A stretch of 64,000 nucleotides of DNA from Spirogloea muscicola (GCA_009602725.1 WELB01000053.1:127387-191386), one strand, 5' to 3'; positions 45,426 through 56,815 are shown, numbered from the stretch's first letter. Notes: generated by a model from the sequence alone, not told the origin. Numbers and translations: made by a program.

Positions 45426-48400
45426 TCAGTCATAGAATTCCAGCTTAAGTCTGGCTGGTTCTTCTTTGAGCAGCTGTAGAAGCTCCCTTTGCAGGCCAGC
45501 CTCAAGATACTGCACCAGCCACCGCAGCACACTCACTTGATCGGGTGCTCCAACATTGGCACTGCACAAAAAGCAGCGGAGTTTTGGACAGAGTCAGACA
45601 AATGAAAGTAATTCACCATTAACAAGCCACTCTAAGAAAAGTGAATGCAGTATGCTGCATCCTACAATGCTCCTCATATTTTGCAAGTCGGGCTGCAGAT
45701 GGTAAAGACAGAGGAAAACATGCCAGCTCATGTGAGCAAGCGCATATCTCTAGGTGTACATAGGTCAGGTACAGATGATTGTTACCAGTCAAAATATCTC
45801 GAGACAGCTACTGTCTTGGTCCTTGGTGTGATCAGGATGCCCCCATTCTCGAAGTACAATGTTGCCGCTAATCGCAGCTGCTCATCCACGCTTTCGGCTT
45901 TGAATGGCTTTGTTGAGAGGCTTGACTTGACCCCCGAGAACAGTGCACAGTGAATGAGCGGATCTTCATCAACAAGAATGAGCTGTCACACCCAGGTCAC
46001 CATCTGTTATTATTCTAGTAGTAGCTACAGTGAAGACACATCAAAGCACAATAAGTGACAGCAATACACAGTCACTCATGCTGCTGTGTATGAACTGCAT
46101 AGATGCAAAGCAGAGCGAGGAGGACAGATGTGCAGCTAGTCAAAGCCGCTGAAACATTGCTGAGCTGCTTTGATTAGGACTTACCTCCACCCGAGGGTCC
46201 TTGGAACCAAATGGTTTGGTGCTTCCATAGGGGGAGCATTTATTGCCCAAAAGGAGTCCATACTCAAGGTCATTGAGACTATATGCAGCACCCCCAATGA
46301 TGTAACAGTACTGTGTTTCAAATGCCTCCAGCTCTGCAGCTGTCTCTGGAAACCTTCCCAGTAAAGCTGTGGCGTGTAAGGCAAGTACGTTGTATATGTT
46401 GACGAGGAATGCCATCTTCTCATTTCTTGACAGAGACTCTAGTGATAGTCGTTGTAGCTCCTCTGTACTTCGCACGAATCTGTTTCACCCCTAAGAAACA
46501 GCTCAGAGGCAGGTACTCACAAGTATAGCTTCAAGAAACATTACAGGACCCACACCTTCCAGCAATTCATGGAAACGTTCTGTCTTTCAAGTAGCTTACC
46601 ACAAAGTGTACTAGTGATTATTTCCAGACAGCCTGCACTTACCGACGAAAAGCTTCACTGGCTGCCATGGTATTGTAGTTTACCCTTCGTCCCCCTTTTG
46701 AGTGCTCGTCATAAATTGCCAAGATAAGGCGCCGCAGCCCACACCCCAGCTGTTCTGCAGTTCGACACTGTAGTGGGCTGATCAAGCCATTGAAATTGAT
46801 GCAATGTTTTCCAGCTGGTAAATTGTGCTCTAGAAAGCGATAAAGTGAGTTGCCATCCCTCAGACCGTGCTCCCTGCACCAAACAATCTTGTCCCAGCGG
46901 AGTCAACTACAACAATTCAAATCTTACACCACAACCTCTCACTGACCAATTCCTTCTACCAGATGTCGTCCTCATGCCCAAAGAAACGTCAAGTTGGATA
47001 CATACTGCATGCATCTGAAGCAGATTTTGGCACGCAAGCATGTGGAATAGTGGCACATATGCCTCCATGATCCTCGCTCTGCAGACTAGAAATACGATTC
47101 CTTATCCAAACCTAACAAAATCTATCTCTTGTCCAAGTTCAACAAGTTTTCAAGCTACACTTACCGTAGCACATGGTGAAAGAAGTGCCTAGAGATCATG
47201 TCATTTCCCTTTGCAACAGCCTGCAAAATGAATTGGTCCAACAACCAACATTCAGCTTTGTTTGAAAAGCCAGAGTCTGCGTAGCCTAATTGTACAGGAT
47301 GTAATCCACAGCAGAAATACACGTACCAATTTCACCAGACACACATGTGATGCATGCTCAAGCTCAGGGTTGTCAGCTATACCTGTGCTCTACTACATTT
47401 TTGTGAAGCAGATAACCATTCCACACAGTCAGAGCCAAGGAAGCAATTTCTGTAAAGACGGAACTTGTGCCATCTGTCCTTGATCTTGACCACCTGCCTT
47501 AGCTCCCTGGCAAGCTCTGCAAGGTCGTCCTGTCTCCCAGAATCCAGGCTGGCTGTCCTTGGCAAGGGGATGGCGGGAGCCGTCGGCGGCACTGGTGTAT
47601 TGAAGACTGCACTGATTTTGGCATCCAGCTCATTCCTGGCCTTCAAGGCTTGTATGGCATCATAACCACCAATCAAGTCATCATTGAAGAAAACCTGCAC
47701 CCAGCAACAACAGATCAGCAACAGAGCAGGCGAGGTGCCTGTGCCAGCATTTGTACAACTGATCCTGGATGAAGAGATTGGCCTGCATGACAATAATCAA
47801 TGCTGACCAAAGTAGGACATGCCACCGTCCTTCTCTTGCAGTAGAGGAGTGGTCTTCACCTGTGGTAGGCTCATCTTCCCATACCGCCTTTGGAGCTCAA
47901 CTATACTCTCAGGATGGTGATCCACATTGACCTCAATGATTGTGGCACCCTTCTTCTTCAAGATGGACGAAATGGCTCGGCCCTGAGGGCAGTCGGTGGT
48001 GGAAAAGAGAGTAATCCGCCCCTGCACAGAAGCCCAACCTTGAAACCTCTTCAGCAACAGCAAGAGCTGATGACAGTATTGATGATACCTCGGGTATGTC
48101 ACCTTGCACAACATTACCGCTGCATTTTGCACAAGATCAAGGCACTCTGTCCGACGAATCATCACCTTCATGAGCGCGCTGGCAGGTCCGAAGGAGTCTT
48201 CTCTCTTGTACGACTTTGCCATGGACCATCCCCTACTTGAGCCTCTGTCACTTGACTGGGAGTGCGTGCTGTTGCAGGACTCTCCACTCTTGCTGTTGCT
48301 TTGCGGCCCTGTGTCCCCACTGTCACCAGGAGAAGCCTTGTCCTTGGGCGGGGACGTCGCTCCAACCGGCTCGCCCCGCTCACAGGCCATGCCGACTGCC

Positions 48401-48678
48401 CCTGTTGCAGAACCAACCTGGCCAGTGGCGCTCTGCTTCTTCTTCGCGGACCTGCCAATCCTCTTCAGAGAGTCCATGCGGACGAATGCCACGGAGGGAG
48501 CCAGGGGGTCCTGGTCGATGGCCAGGGAGATGACCTTCGCCTTCTTCGACTCATCCGCGGGTGGAAGTGGCAGCAGCGACAGCGCCTGCTGCGGCTCCGG
48601 CGCGGCGGCGAGGGCCGATGCTATGCCATCGGCGGCGGGCGCCTCCGCCGGCTCCGGTACGGCCATGGCCGCGTGCAT
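45426..48678 (-). CDS. Glutaredoxin-DEP-DUF547 protein
   Basis: Eight exons: 48678-48166, 48021-47860, 47694-47383, 47220-47165, 46873-46643, 46479-46185, 45982-45786, 45561-45426; 633 aa, all phases agree. After a Ser/Lys-rich N-terminus of about 170 residues comes a glutaredoxin-like domain (GRITLFSTTDCPQGRAISSI, IIEVNVDHHPESIVEL, FFNDDLIGGYDAI), then a DEP domain (KDRWHKFRLYRNCFLGSDCV) and DUF547 (KMAFLVNIYNVLALHATALL, YIIGGAAYSLNDLEYGLLLG, DEDPLIHCALFSGVKSSLS, ESVDEQLRLAATLYFENG). This order is known from plants, algae and stramenopiles; its biochemical role is not established. The CxxC position reads CPQG, so the second thiol is absent. Start: the first in-frame ATG (48678); a second with stronger context lies at 48666. 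Confidence 0.93.
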
Positions 48679-49919
48679 GGAGCGGGCCGGCCGCGGCGGA
48701 GGCCGGGGGCCCCGCCGGCCGTCAGAGCGGTGGCGCTCTCCTTCTTCTCCAAGGACCTGCCAGTCTCTGAGCGCCGGAGCCTGCACGACGGCTCATGCCT
48801 GAAGGACAAGCGAGCGGCGGCGGCGGCGAGGAGTGGCCGGCGTCGATCCGGCGGCCGCCGCGGCGTTGAAGGCGACGGATCTGCGCTGGCGGCGGCGGCG
48901 GCGGAGGGCCGTGCCTGCCTGGCGCGCGGCGCCTCGGGCTGTTGGCCGCACCTGCGGCACGGCAAGCTATGGACTAGGCGGTGAAGCAAGAGCGAAAGTT
49001 GCCCTCCCAAAGGGGGCTGCCAGCCCGGAAAGAAATTGACGGGGTCCCAAGGGGCCGAGAAGCGTCATGGAATGGAGTGTTGAATTGATGATGGAGGGGC
49101 CTGAAGGAGGGGGCTATGCCATGGTGGGCCGGGGGGCGGGGCGGCCGGCGATGGCGCGAGCGGGGCTCCCCGCCACGACGCGGGTCACGATGGGGAGGTG
49201 GGAAGGCGCAGTGAACGGTCCCGCAGATCCGCTGACGGGCCGCCGTCAAGCGCCGCCAGGGGCCGGGCCGGGCGGCGCGGCCATGTGAGCGGCGCGGTCG
49301 GGAGGCCCCTGGGCGGGCGACGCGTGGCGCGGGCACGACGTGGCCGCCCCGCAATCATAGCGCCCGGATCCGGGCCATGCGCGCGCGTGCCGGGTTAGGA
49401 GGGGCGACGTCCCACGCGATCCGGGCCTGCCAGTGATCGGACGGCGCCCATAGAGCCACGTGGAGATCTCGCATTTCAAACCGTCGGGGGGGCCCGCCAA
49501 AAGCAGGGCTGGCGACGCCGCCNGGGGCCGCCCCACCGTCTGGGGTGGGGCCACCTGGGCCCGAGCTGCGACGCTGACGCGCGGCGGACGGCGTGTTCCG
49601 TGCCGCTCCCGGGAGAGACCGGCGGCAGGCAGCCCGCCCCGCGCCCGCCCAAGACGCGCTGCCACACGCTACAAGCTGCCTGACACGAGCATCCGGGCTT
49701 GACCGCCCGCCTTCGAGAAACACCACCGGAAGAGAAGTGATCTATCTGTTTTCAAAAGCGGCCGATGGCTACGACGCTTGGCCTGCCAAAAAAAGACTTA
49801 ACAAGGAAAGGCCAGGCCCAAAATAGAACGGACGTGGCCACTCGCCATGCATATTAAACACCAACCCCTGTGGTGTGTCTTTGAGGCAGCTCTTCCGGAA
49901 AGAGACCAAGAAAACCCTA
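48679..49919. other. GC-rich spacer
   Basis: Promoter side of the DUF547 gene, then GC-rich sequence with a single N at 49523. Open frames are low-complexity, R/A/G/P-rich and unsupported. Confidence 0.4.
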
Positions 49920-49985
49920 GTCACCATTCTTTTTGTTGGGCTGGCCTTTCCCAGCCCCTATCCTCCATGGGCGAGCACTTCTCCA
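49920..49985 (+). repeat. GGCTGG hairpin repeat, CTATCCTCCATGGGCGAGC type
   Basis: TTCTTTTTGTTGGGCTGGCC, TTTCCCAGCCCCTATCCTCC, ATGGGCGAGCACTTCT; the reverse of the subtype at 17340. Confidence 0.7.
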
Positions 49986-50460
49986 GAAGCGGACGCAGAA
50001 GCGGACGCAGGACGGATCAACACGGCCCCCGTCGGCACGGCTCCCCCCGCTCCGTGGCACTCCCAGCCCTCCTCCGCCCCCCTGCCATTCTTCCTGCTGC
50101 GGCTGCTGCTTCCCACTCCTCTAGCAGCTCCATAGGCAGACGCAGGACGGGTCGCCAAGGCCCCCATCGGCATCCTTGGCCCTCCTTTCCACTCCCTCCA
50201 TCCTTCCTCCCACTGCTGCTGCCTCCCACTCCTCTTTTCTCTAGCAGCTCCTGCAACGGACGTAGGCCAGGTCGACAAGGCCTCATCGGCACTTCCGGCC
50301 GTCCTTCCCTCCCATGCCATCCCTCCTGCCACTGCTGCTGCCTCACTCCTCTAGCATCTCCAGAAGCGGACGCAGGAAAGGCCCCCAGGGGCTCTGCGGC
50401 CCTCCTATCCCCCCCAATCCCTTCGCCTCCCACTGCTGCTGCCCCACTTCTCTAGCAGCT
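49982..50460 (+). repeat. Tandem repeat, four units of about 100-147 bp
   Basis: Units start near 49982, 50129, 50250 and 50360. Each contains a GCGGACGCAGGA-like head, a C/T-rich middle with CACTGCTGCTGCC, and a CTCTAGCAGCTC end. One minus frame is open through most of it (ELLEEWEAAAAAGR-type repeats), but I judge it non-coding. Confidence 0.75.
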
Positions 50461-50504
50461 CCAGTAGCTGCTAGATGCTAGCAGTGCTACGTCATTTGAT
50501 GTGC

Positions 50505-50562
50505 TTTGCCTTTGTACTTGGCCAATTTGGCCTTCCATTGTTCCAAATACACGAAATCGTCC
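50505..50562 (+). mobile_element. LINE 3' UTR fragment
   Basis: TTTGTACTTGGCCAATTTGG, CCTTCCATTGTTCCAAATAC and ACGAAATC match the reverse complement of 59495-59550. It keeps the palindrome with a different centre (GGCCAATTTGGCC). Confidence 0.75.
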
Positions 50563-50964
50563 TTCTTCTAGTCACCAAGTGCAGGTCAGATTAGCAAGAC
50601 GAGAGAAATTTTGTATATGTGCAGGTCTGCTGGGCCAGGTGCTGGTCTGCAGGTCTGCTTACCTGGTGGTGAGGCTATGCAGGCAGGCCACTACTGGCTA
50701 ACAAAGCAGAGTCCTGGCCTGTAGGCGGGGCTTCAGGTGTGGTACTTCGACGCGCAGTGAGCGCTATACGGGCAGGCACGACGACAGAGTTATTGAGTGT
50801 TTCCGTAGCTGCTTAATTCCATGTCTGCCGAAGGACACCTTACCACGCCTTCAAAGAAGATAGTGCCTTGAGGGCAGCCTTGAGCTGATGATCGTGCAAA
50901 GCATCTGGCATGCGCACACGGCATTGGCAGCAAAAGGAAACAGCTTATCTGAAGGACGCAGACT

Positions 50965-51185
50965 CTTCCAGTAGAGGGCGATGGCTGTGATTGGCCAGCC
51001 CAGGAAAACAGAAAACAAAGGGGACGAGGAGATGGGCAACGAGCACAGCTAGTCCAATGCCTATCAAAAGCCTGTGCACAAAGAATGAACAAGGTCCCAG
51101 AAAATAACCACAGCTCTTTCAATGGAAGGCAAATGGCTGTGAGAGGCCAGCCCAAAAACATCATTAGAAAGCCTGAAGGAGCCGG
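50965..51185 (-). repeat. Two hairpin repeats
   Basis: 50965-51010: CTTCCAGTAGAGGGCGATGG, CTGTGATTGGCCAGCCCAGG. 51120-51185: CAATGGAAGGCAAATGGCTG, TGAGAGGCCAGCCCAAAAAC. Confidence 0.65.
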
Positions 51186-51703
51186 AAAAGACATGGAGAC
51201 TAATAAGGGCCATTCACAGCCACTGCCTTATACTGGAAGAGCTACTTGACTAAGGGTGCCTGCCCTGTGACCCCTAGTGCAGCCGACTGTTGTAGAAAGT
51301 AGCAGCAGGGAAGGAGTCGCCCCGCCTCGAGCTGGAGGCGGCAAAGGTCCGGCGAGCTAGCCATTGGAGCGAACAGTGTTACTAGGTGTCGGCATAGGAG
51401 GGTGGCTGCAGTATGGCGTAGGGGGGGCCTTCAAGGCAATGACGAGGCATGTATTCCGTGACAGCAGCGGATGCTCGAGGTCTGTTCCTGAGCCTGCCTC
51501 GAGCAATGAGCAGGACATCAATCCTCGCAGCGATGGGACCGGTCGACAGGCTCAAGGTCGTTGACAAGCATGGGCCGTCCAGAGATTAACATTCAATTCT
51601 ACATGGCCAAGGTAGAATGCAATATGACGAAAGGAAAATTGCGTGCCTACTAGCCTACTCCAAGTTGTGCCAATGTCCTTTGAAGCACTTTTAGATAAGA
51701 TGC

Positions 51704-52127
51704 ATGGTACAAGGGGGCTCAGAGCATCTCAGAATTCGGCTGAAGGCTGTCGATTGCACATTTGCCTACCACTCGCAACTGAATGTGCTAAAGCATACCG
51801 TCGAGGACAGAGAGATGAGGTTGAGTCATCAGGACCTTCCCTGCCCCTACACCATTGAGGTCAGACCTTCAGACCTTGTCCATTCTTTTGGGCTGGCCTC
51901 TCCCAGCCACCAGTTAATCTGGCCGCGCTTGCTTCTTCTACACCATTGAGGTGCTCAAGGAGAAAGTCTCTCACTGGGCATACCTGAAGGCCCATCAAGG
52001 TTATCTTAAAGGTGGGCGGCTTTTGAAGAAATGGTCGAAGTCTGCACTTCGCGACTGGCCAAAGATGCGTCTCCACTACACTGCTCATGCAAGAGATGCC
52101 AAGGAAAGGTGGACCCTCCGAATTTGA
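51704..52127 (+). pseudogene. Unrecognised ORF broken by a 76-bp insertion
   Basis: A frame from 51704 (HLRIRLKAVDCTFAYHSQL, NVLKHTVEDREMRLSHQ) reaches PYTIEV at 51861. There the inserted repeat begins and ends the frame at about 51949. On the far side of the insert, after the second copy of the target site, the same frame resumes (LKEKVSHWAYLKAHQGYLKG, RDWPKMRLHYTAHARDAKER) and stops at about 52127. Before the insertion it was a continuous ORF of at least 110 codons. No domain recognised; it may itself be an older transposon gene. Confidence 0.6.
51862..51937 (+). mobile_element. 76-bp hairpin element with 15-bp target-site duplication
   Basis: The insert CAGACCTTCAGACCTTGTCC, ATTCTTTTGGGCTGGCCTCT, CCCAGCCACCAGTTAATCTG, GCCGCGCTTGCTTCTT is bounded by identical copies of CTACACCATTGAGGT (51847-51861 and 51938-51952). 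That is direct evidence that this repeat is, or recently was, mobile. Confidence 0.9.
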
Positions 52128-53234
52128 GGCTGGGAGCTTTAAGTACACAGCTTGACGGAAAGTGATTGAGCTGGTTGCCGTGGACATCACAGGGTCATTC
52201 AAAGATAGGCCGAGCCATAAGTACACTTTCCTGGCTAAAATGCTACCTCATCTTTTGCATAGGTTGAAGCGGGCTTCTTCTCGAAACGAACGCGACGCAG
52301 GTGGTTTCGTACGTTCTTCAGGACAAGATATGTCAGGATCCATATGCACAATGAGGTCTGAAGTCAATCTGAACCACTTTGCTACAGCACATCCTTGCCA
52401 TCCTTTGCTGAAGCTGGGAGTGTGCCACAGCTTCGCTGCTCCCATATCACCCACACACAGCCGGCCTGGTAAAGATTGTTGGCTTAGACCATCAAGGAGA
52501 TGCTCACAAAGTATGTCAGCCTACTGCAAGAAGACCGAGACGAGTACCAAAATCTCGTGCTGGCGGGATGCGATTGGTCCTCAAGCAAGTCCTTGGGACC
52601 ACTCTCTTTTGGCTACAATTTCGAAGAGGACAGAATCTCTCTGGCATTGAACTGACCAGTCAAGGACAACCCACCCAGTGGTGGGAGTGGGAGGCGACAA
52701 ATCACACAATATGGCTATGATCTGAAAAATGGCGAATATCAGAGCAGAGCAAATACCAGAGGCGGAAGATGATTGTTGACCGCTTCCTGACTCATACAAT
52801 AGGAGCCTTATCGACTTCTTCAGCAAGAATATTGGGCTCTGCTAAGAGCCTTCAGAATAAGCATCTGGCAATGAGAGCCAGTGTTATACAAATGTCCGCA
52901 GCTGGTGCCTCAAAGTTACTAGAGACGTCCTCCATCTACATCTCTGGGCATGAGCCATATGTGGTGCGCGACGCAAGCCTCTCATAAACAACAATAGAAA
53001 ATGGGCGGAGTGGTATTACAGACGTGCCATTATGTGACTTAAGCCAGACCAGTATCAGGTAGAGTGCACCCTAGCCTAGACGGATGTCTCTTGAAGATCA
53101 TTAATATATATGTCGCAAGTGCACGTCTATCAGAATGTCGCGAGGAGCGCAGGTGCATTGCGGCTCACCCGGCCAAGCTGCTGACGGTGGAGACGCTACC
53201 TCCCACACGTCAAGGGGGTCGTCCAAAGAGAAGT
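52128..53234. other. Repeat-derived or degenerate sequence
   Basis: Open stretches without a recognisable domain (for example 52162-52650). Possibly the rest of the element carrying the ORF at 51704. No supported gene. Confidence 0.3.
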
Positions 53235-53310
53235 GCGCGCCCATAGAGAAGAGGGGCTGGCAAAGCCAGCCCAAAAAAGAATGGACAATGTCCAAAGCCA
53301 AAGAAAGTGG
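53235..53310 (-). repeat. GGCTGG hairpin repeat, GAGAAGAGGGG type
   Basis: GCGCGCCCATAGAGAAGAGG, GGCTGGCAAAGCCAGCCCAA, AAAAGAATGGACAATGTCCA. Perfect stem; reverse of 3001-3100. Confidence 0.7.
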
Positions 53311-53454
53311 AGCCGGGAAAAGGACTACACTACAAAACATTGCAGACCACATAGACGATGCAGAGGGAAGCTCAGTATCCAAAGGACAAGCGGGCTCCCA
53401 GTGTATGCAGACCCATGTCCACGCGGCCCCACCCACTGATGCAAGGAAAAGGTT

Positions 53455-53515
53455 CCACAGAAGGGGGCGAGGGCTGTAAGAAGCCAGCCTTGAAGATGGA
53501 CAAGGGTCAAAGGGC
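53455..53515 (-). repeat. GGCTGG-type hairpin repeat, diverged
   Basis: AAGGGGGCGAGGGCTGTAAG, AAGCCAGCCTTGAAGATGGA, CAAGGGTCAAAGGGCC. Confidence 0.5.
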
Positions 53516-53599
53516 CGCAAGGCGCTCAACCCACACAGACATCGAATTGGTTACAGCGACGGGGAGCTCTACAAGCCCAACTCAGCAGCCGTAAGTCGG

Positions 53600-54904
53600 A
53601 GTCAATTTTGCTGCTGGAAAAGAGTCACCCCGACGAGTTTGGCTGCAGCCAAAGCAGGCCCTCGTCCCGTCCCCACCGACGACGCCGACGTCCGGCCAGG
53701 CCCAGTCGTCCCGTTACTAAGCGGTGGCGTGGCGGGGACCGAGCCCCCGGGTGCGGCGCCACATGCTTGCCACGCGTCCAGTTGCTCCCGGGCGCCAACT
53801 CGTTGTCACAAGGCCCGCCGCCGCCGCCTCCGCCGTCGCCGCCACCGCCGCCGCACCGCCGCCGCCGCAGCCGCTGACGCCGCCGCCGCCGCCGGCTTGG
53901 CTCGCCGGGCCTCGCTCGGCTAGCTTGTCTCGAGGCCCGCGGCGGAGGCGCCTCGGAGCTCGCCGTGGCACCCTTCTGCTCCTGCGCAGTCACCGCCTCC
54001 TGCTGGAAGGCCTTCTCGCTCCCGGCGCCGTAGAACGAGCTCCAGGTGCGGCATGGTCCCTCTTGCCACGCTTGACCAGCGAGTAATTTTCTCAGCCAAC
54101 GGCGTAATCCGGAGCGGAGGCACAGGCTGTGCTCCTCCGTAGCTGAAGCGAGTGGGATAATCAGGATTGCACACGATTCCAGAGAAGCTTCATTCCATTG
54201 CCATCAGAGCTTGAACTACTGGTGTAATGACGCGGGCTTTGTCAAGCCTAATTAATGTTCGTGTGGCTGGAATCAAGCAGAGGAATGCTGATGCATGACC
54301 AGCTGTTGATGAGATGCATGTTGGCGGCTGCAGGTTATAAGAGACCTCCCTTGTCCAGCCATCAGAGCCATGGGGGATGACACGCAAGCAGCCAAGACGT
54401 CCAAAGCCCGCGGAACTTCTGGACCTCCCAATCTAGGGAAGCTATCATCTCAAGTGGTGCCTCACATTGTAAACATGTGAGGCACACAGACCCAAGTCGT
54501 GATGCTACACGTAGCTGCTCAGCGGTGGTGATGTGGTGAAAGGGTGATTGGGATCCTACATGCAGCTAGTCCCCATGAGCACCTCGACGCTTAGCATGTC
54601 ACGCTGCCTGCCTTTTGAGCATTATTGAACGTGCTACCACATTTGCCTGAAAGTCATCAGCTACCGTCAGCACTCTTTGCACGCTGGTGGACAAATCAAG
54701 TAGCCTTGGCCTTGTTTCCTTGCCTTGGTGGGTCATCCATTGTGATATCATAAAGCCATCTATCCTTGTCCTCCAGGGATACTTGCTTGTAGACTTTATC
54801 CAAGACAGAAACTGTGTAGGCAGCACCTGACAAACAGTACTGACGCTTGCATATGGATTGCCCTGCTACCCTCTCCAGCTACAATTGCACCTCGACGCCT
54901 GCAG
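53600..54904 (+). other. GC-rich 5' flank of the NTF2-like gene, early exons unresolved
   Basis: Contains a (CCG)n-type low-complexity stretch (53815-53900) and an ATG at 54370 starting MGDDTQAAKTSKARGTSGPP, a possible first exon. No donor from it gives the phase 1 needed by the exon at 54905, so at least one small exon is missing from my model. Confidence 0.4.
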
Positions 54905-55925
54905 ATTTTGCAGTCTATGCTCCCAATGCAACCTTTGAGGATCCCCTCATGCGTGCTCATGGGTGAGCCACAGTTGTTGAGGTTGACAAGCTTGTGCATT
55001 TTGTCGGCCACCTTCTTTACTTGGTTCACTATGTGATTATGGATTACAGTCTTGCACGCAATGCTTACAAGTTGGAAAATCATGTTGTGATGGCTTTGGC
55101 AGGGTGGACCAGATCAAGTCAGCCTTCTACTCGCTTCCTAAGGTGATTGTCTGTCTGCATTGCTACATTGTTGGACACACTATCACAAACTGTGGTGGTT
55201 AATTGTGATGTAATTCAGATGGAAAAGTTCCTGATCAATCTACACATTGTTGTGATGAAATGTGAAAGTGATTGATGTTATGCTATCTGATTGATAACCA
55301 ACTTGATTACGTGTTCATTTAACATCTTACAGAAGCAATGCTCGGCTGCATGTGAAGTGCTAATCTTGACTCAATCTCTATTTGTCCTGTTGAACAGCTG
55401 TTCAGAGAATCTCGAATTGCTGATTACACAGTGGAGGAGGTTGAGAGTGATCCTAATTGTGGCGAGGTAAGTGCTCTAGTTGTCCCCCGTGCGTTAGGTC
55501 TTTCTTGATAGGTGGACTTGGCGGAAAATGGTTCCTGCAATTGGAGAACTGGTGCACAATTTCAGCTGATGTTACTGTCACATTGTGCAGATAAAAATTG
55601 ACAACACCCAACATTACAATGCTTTTGGCAAAGAGTTCGACATGCCCTCTATCATCACACTCAAAGTAAACAACACAATCACAAGCCTGCTGAAGTGTCT
55701 CGTCTGTGTTGAACTTACCAACTGGTAGCTCGTGCCAGCTGAATCTTGCTTGGCTTTCACGTGTGTGCTAGTTAAACACAAGGCCTGGACCAAGTACAGC
55801 TTTTGTTGTTCATGATTGCAAAGACATATGTAAAGCAATCAACATAATTCCTCCCTTGCTTTTACATGGTGGACTTGCAGATTGTGGATGGCAAAGTGGT
55901 TTCCCACGAGGATTGGTATGCTTGA
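54905..55925 (+). CDS. NTF2/SnoaL-like fold protein, 5' partial
   Basis: Five exons in consistent phase: 54905-54962, 55103-55142, 55398-55466, 55591-55665, 55881-55925. The peptide reads FAVYAPNATFEDPLMRAHG, VDQIKSAFYSLPK, LFRESRIADYTVEEVESDPN, then IKIDNTQHYNAFGKEFDMPS, IITLK and IVDGKVVSHEDWYA with a stop. The YAxxATFEDPL opening, the LPKLF helix and the closing 'DGKVVSHEDW' strand are typical of SnoaL-like NTF2-fold proteins, which are small ligand-binding or enzyme domains with many different functions. The C-terminus is complete; at least one upstream exon ending in phase 1 is not identified. Substrate unknown. Confidence 0.72.
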
Positions 55926-56815
55926 TCTGCCTCGGCCACAAGATACAGTGCATGAATAGTCTTCTCTGCCTGTGCATGGGTTGCAGATAGATGCAATTAC
56001 TCTTTCCAGTGCACAAGTACAGCAGTTGCTATTTAGGCCTGCATCGCTGGAAGGCGTGAGCATGACACAGCATCCATCTTTTACCACAGACATCAATGAG
56101 TTAGCAAGTAAGGTATTGCAGTCAGGTGCAGTGCTGACTTCATGTTTCTGGCATTTTCATATTGAGCAGGTGGAATAAGAGGCCCTTCTGGTCCAGGGAA
56201 ACTGTGCCCCTGCCTCTAGTCGGCAGAGCTGCCACAGGGTGGCGTCGCATGAACATGCTTTTTACCCATGCCATGATGGGGTTTGGTAAAGATCCAAAGT
56301 GAAGCTCCTACACCCTCAGCCATTAAGAGCTGCAGATAGTATCCTGCAGTCATAGAGCTGACTCCTTCGTCTTTCACACCAGCATTTTGAGTCCCACAGC
56401 ACTCATGCCTAGATAGATGTCACTGCATGCATTTACATCTGTACAGTGTTGCTTCATTGACAATGATCTGCACCTTTGTGCTTGGGCTTCTAGTCCGTGA
56501 CCTTTTGTAGTGGAGCATGCTTTCAAAACTGTCGCATTAATTTGGCTAAGTGGCAAATGAGCTAGCAACTTCTGGAGCTGCACTCCATCAGCTGCTTATG
56601 TGATGTGCTGTAATCACTCAGAAGTCATGATTGAAGTCTGTAGCTGCACCAGCTGCCAATAAAGTCTGTAGCTGCACCATCTGCCAATAGGCTTCATGCA
56701 ACAGCATCATACTAGTACATCAACTTAAGCAGGGGTATCCATAACCTAATCAAAGTCAAATCCCGATGCGTAGGCAGCACCCGCTTGTAGTTTCGCATCT
56801 GCTGAGTAGCTTCTC
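55926..56815. other. Convergent spacer with a 28-bp tandem duplication
   Basis: Between the NTF2-like stop and the GPATCH11-like stop. At 56633-56690 the motif AAGTCTGTAGCTGCACCAGC plus TGCCAATA occurs twice in tandem. Confidence 0.5.

Noticed and set aside
54727-54830. Minus-strand peptide with LDKVYKQVSLEDKDRWLYDI, which looks protein-like
   Set aside because: Lies in the presumed first intron of the NTF2-like gene, is short, and I could not connect it to other exons; kept only as a note.
54796-55083. Minus-strand ORF with GCIGSIDCK, resembling a Harbinger-type DDE transposase motif
   Set aside because: It is exactly antisense to the real NTF2-like exon 54905-54962; the likeness is a short chance match with no other DDE motif.
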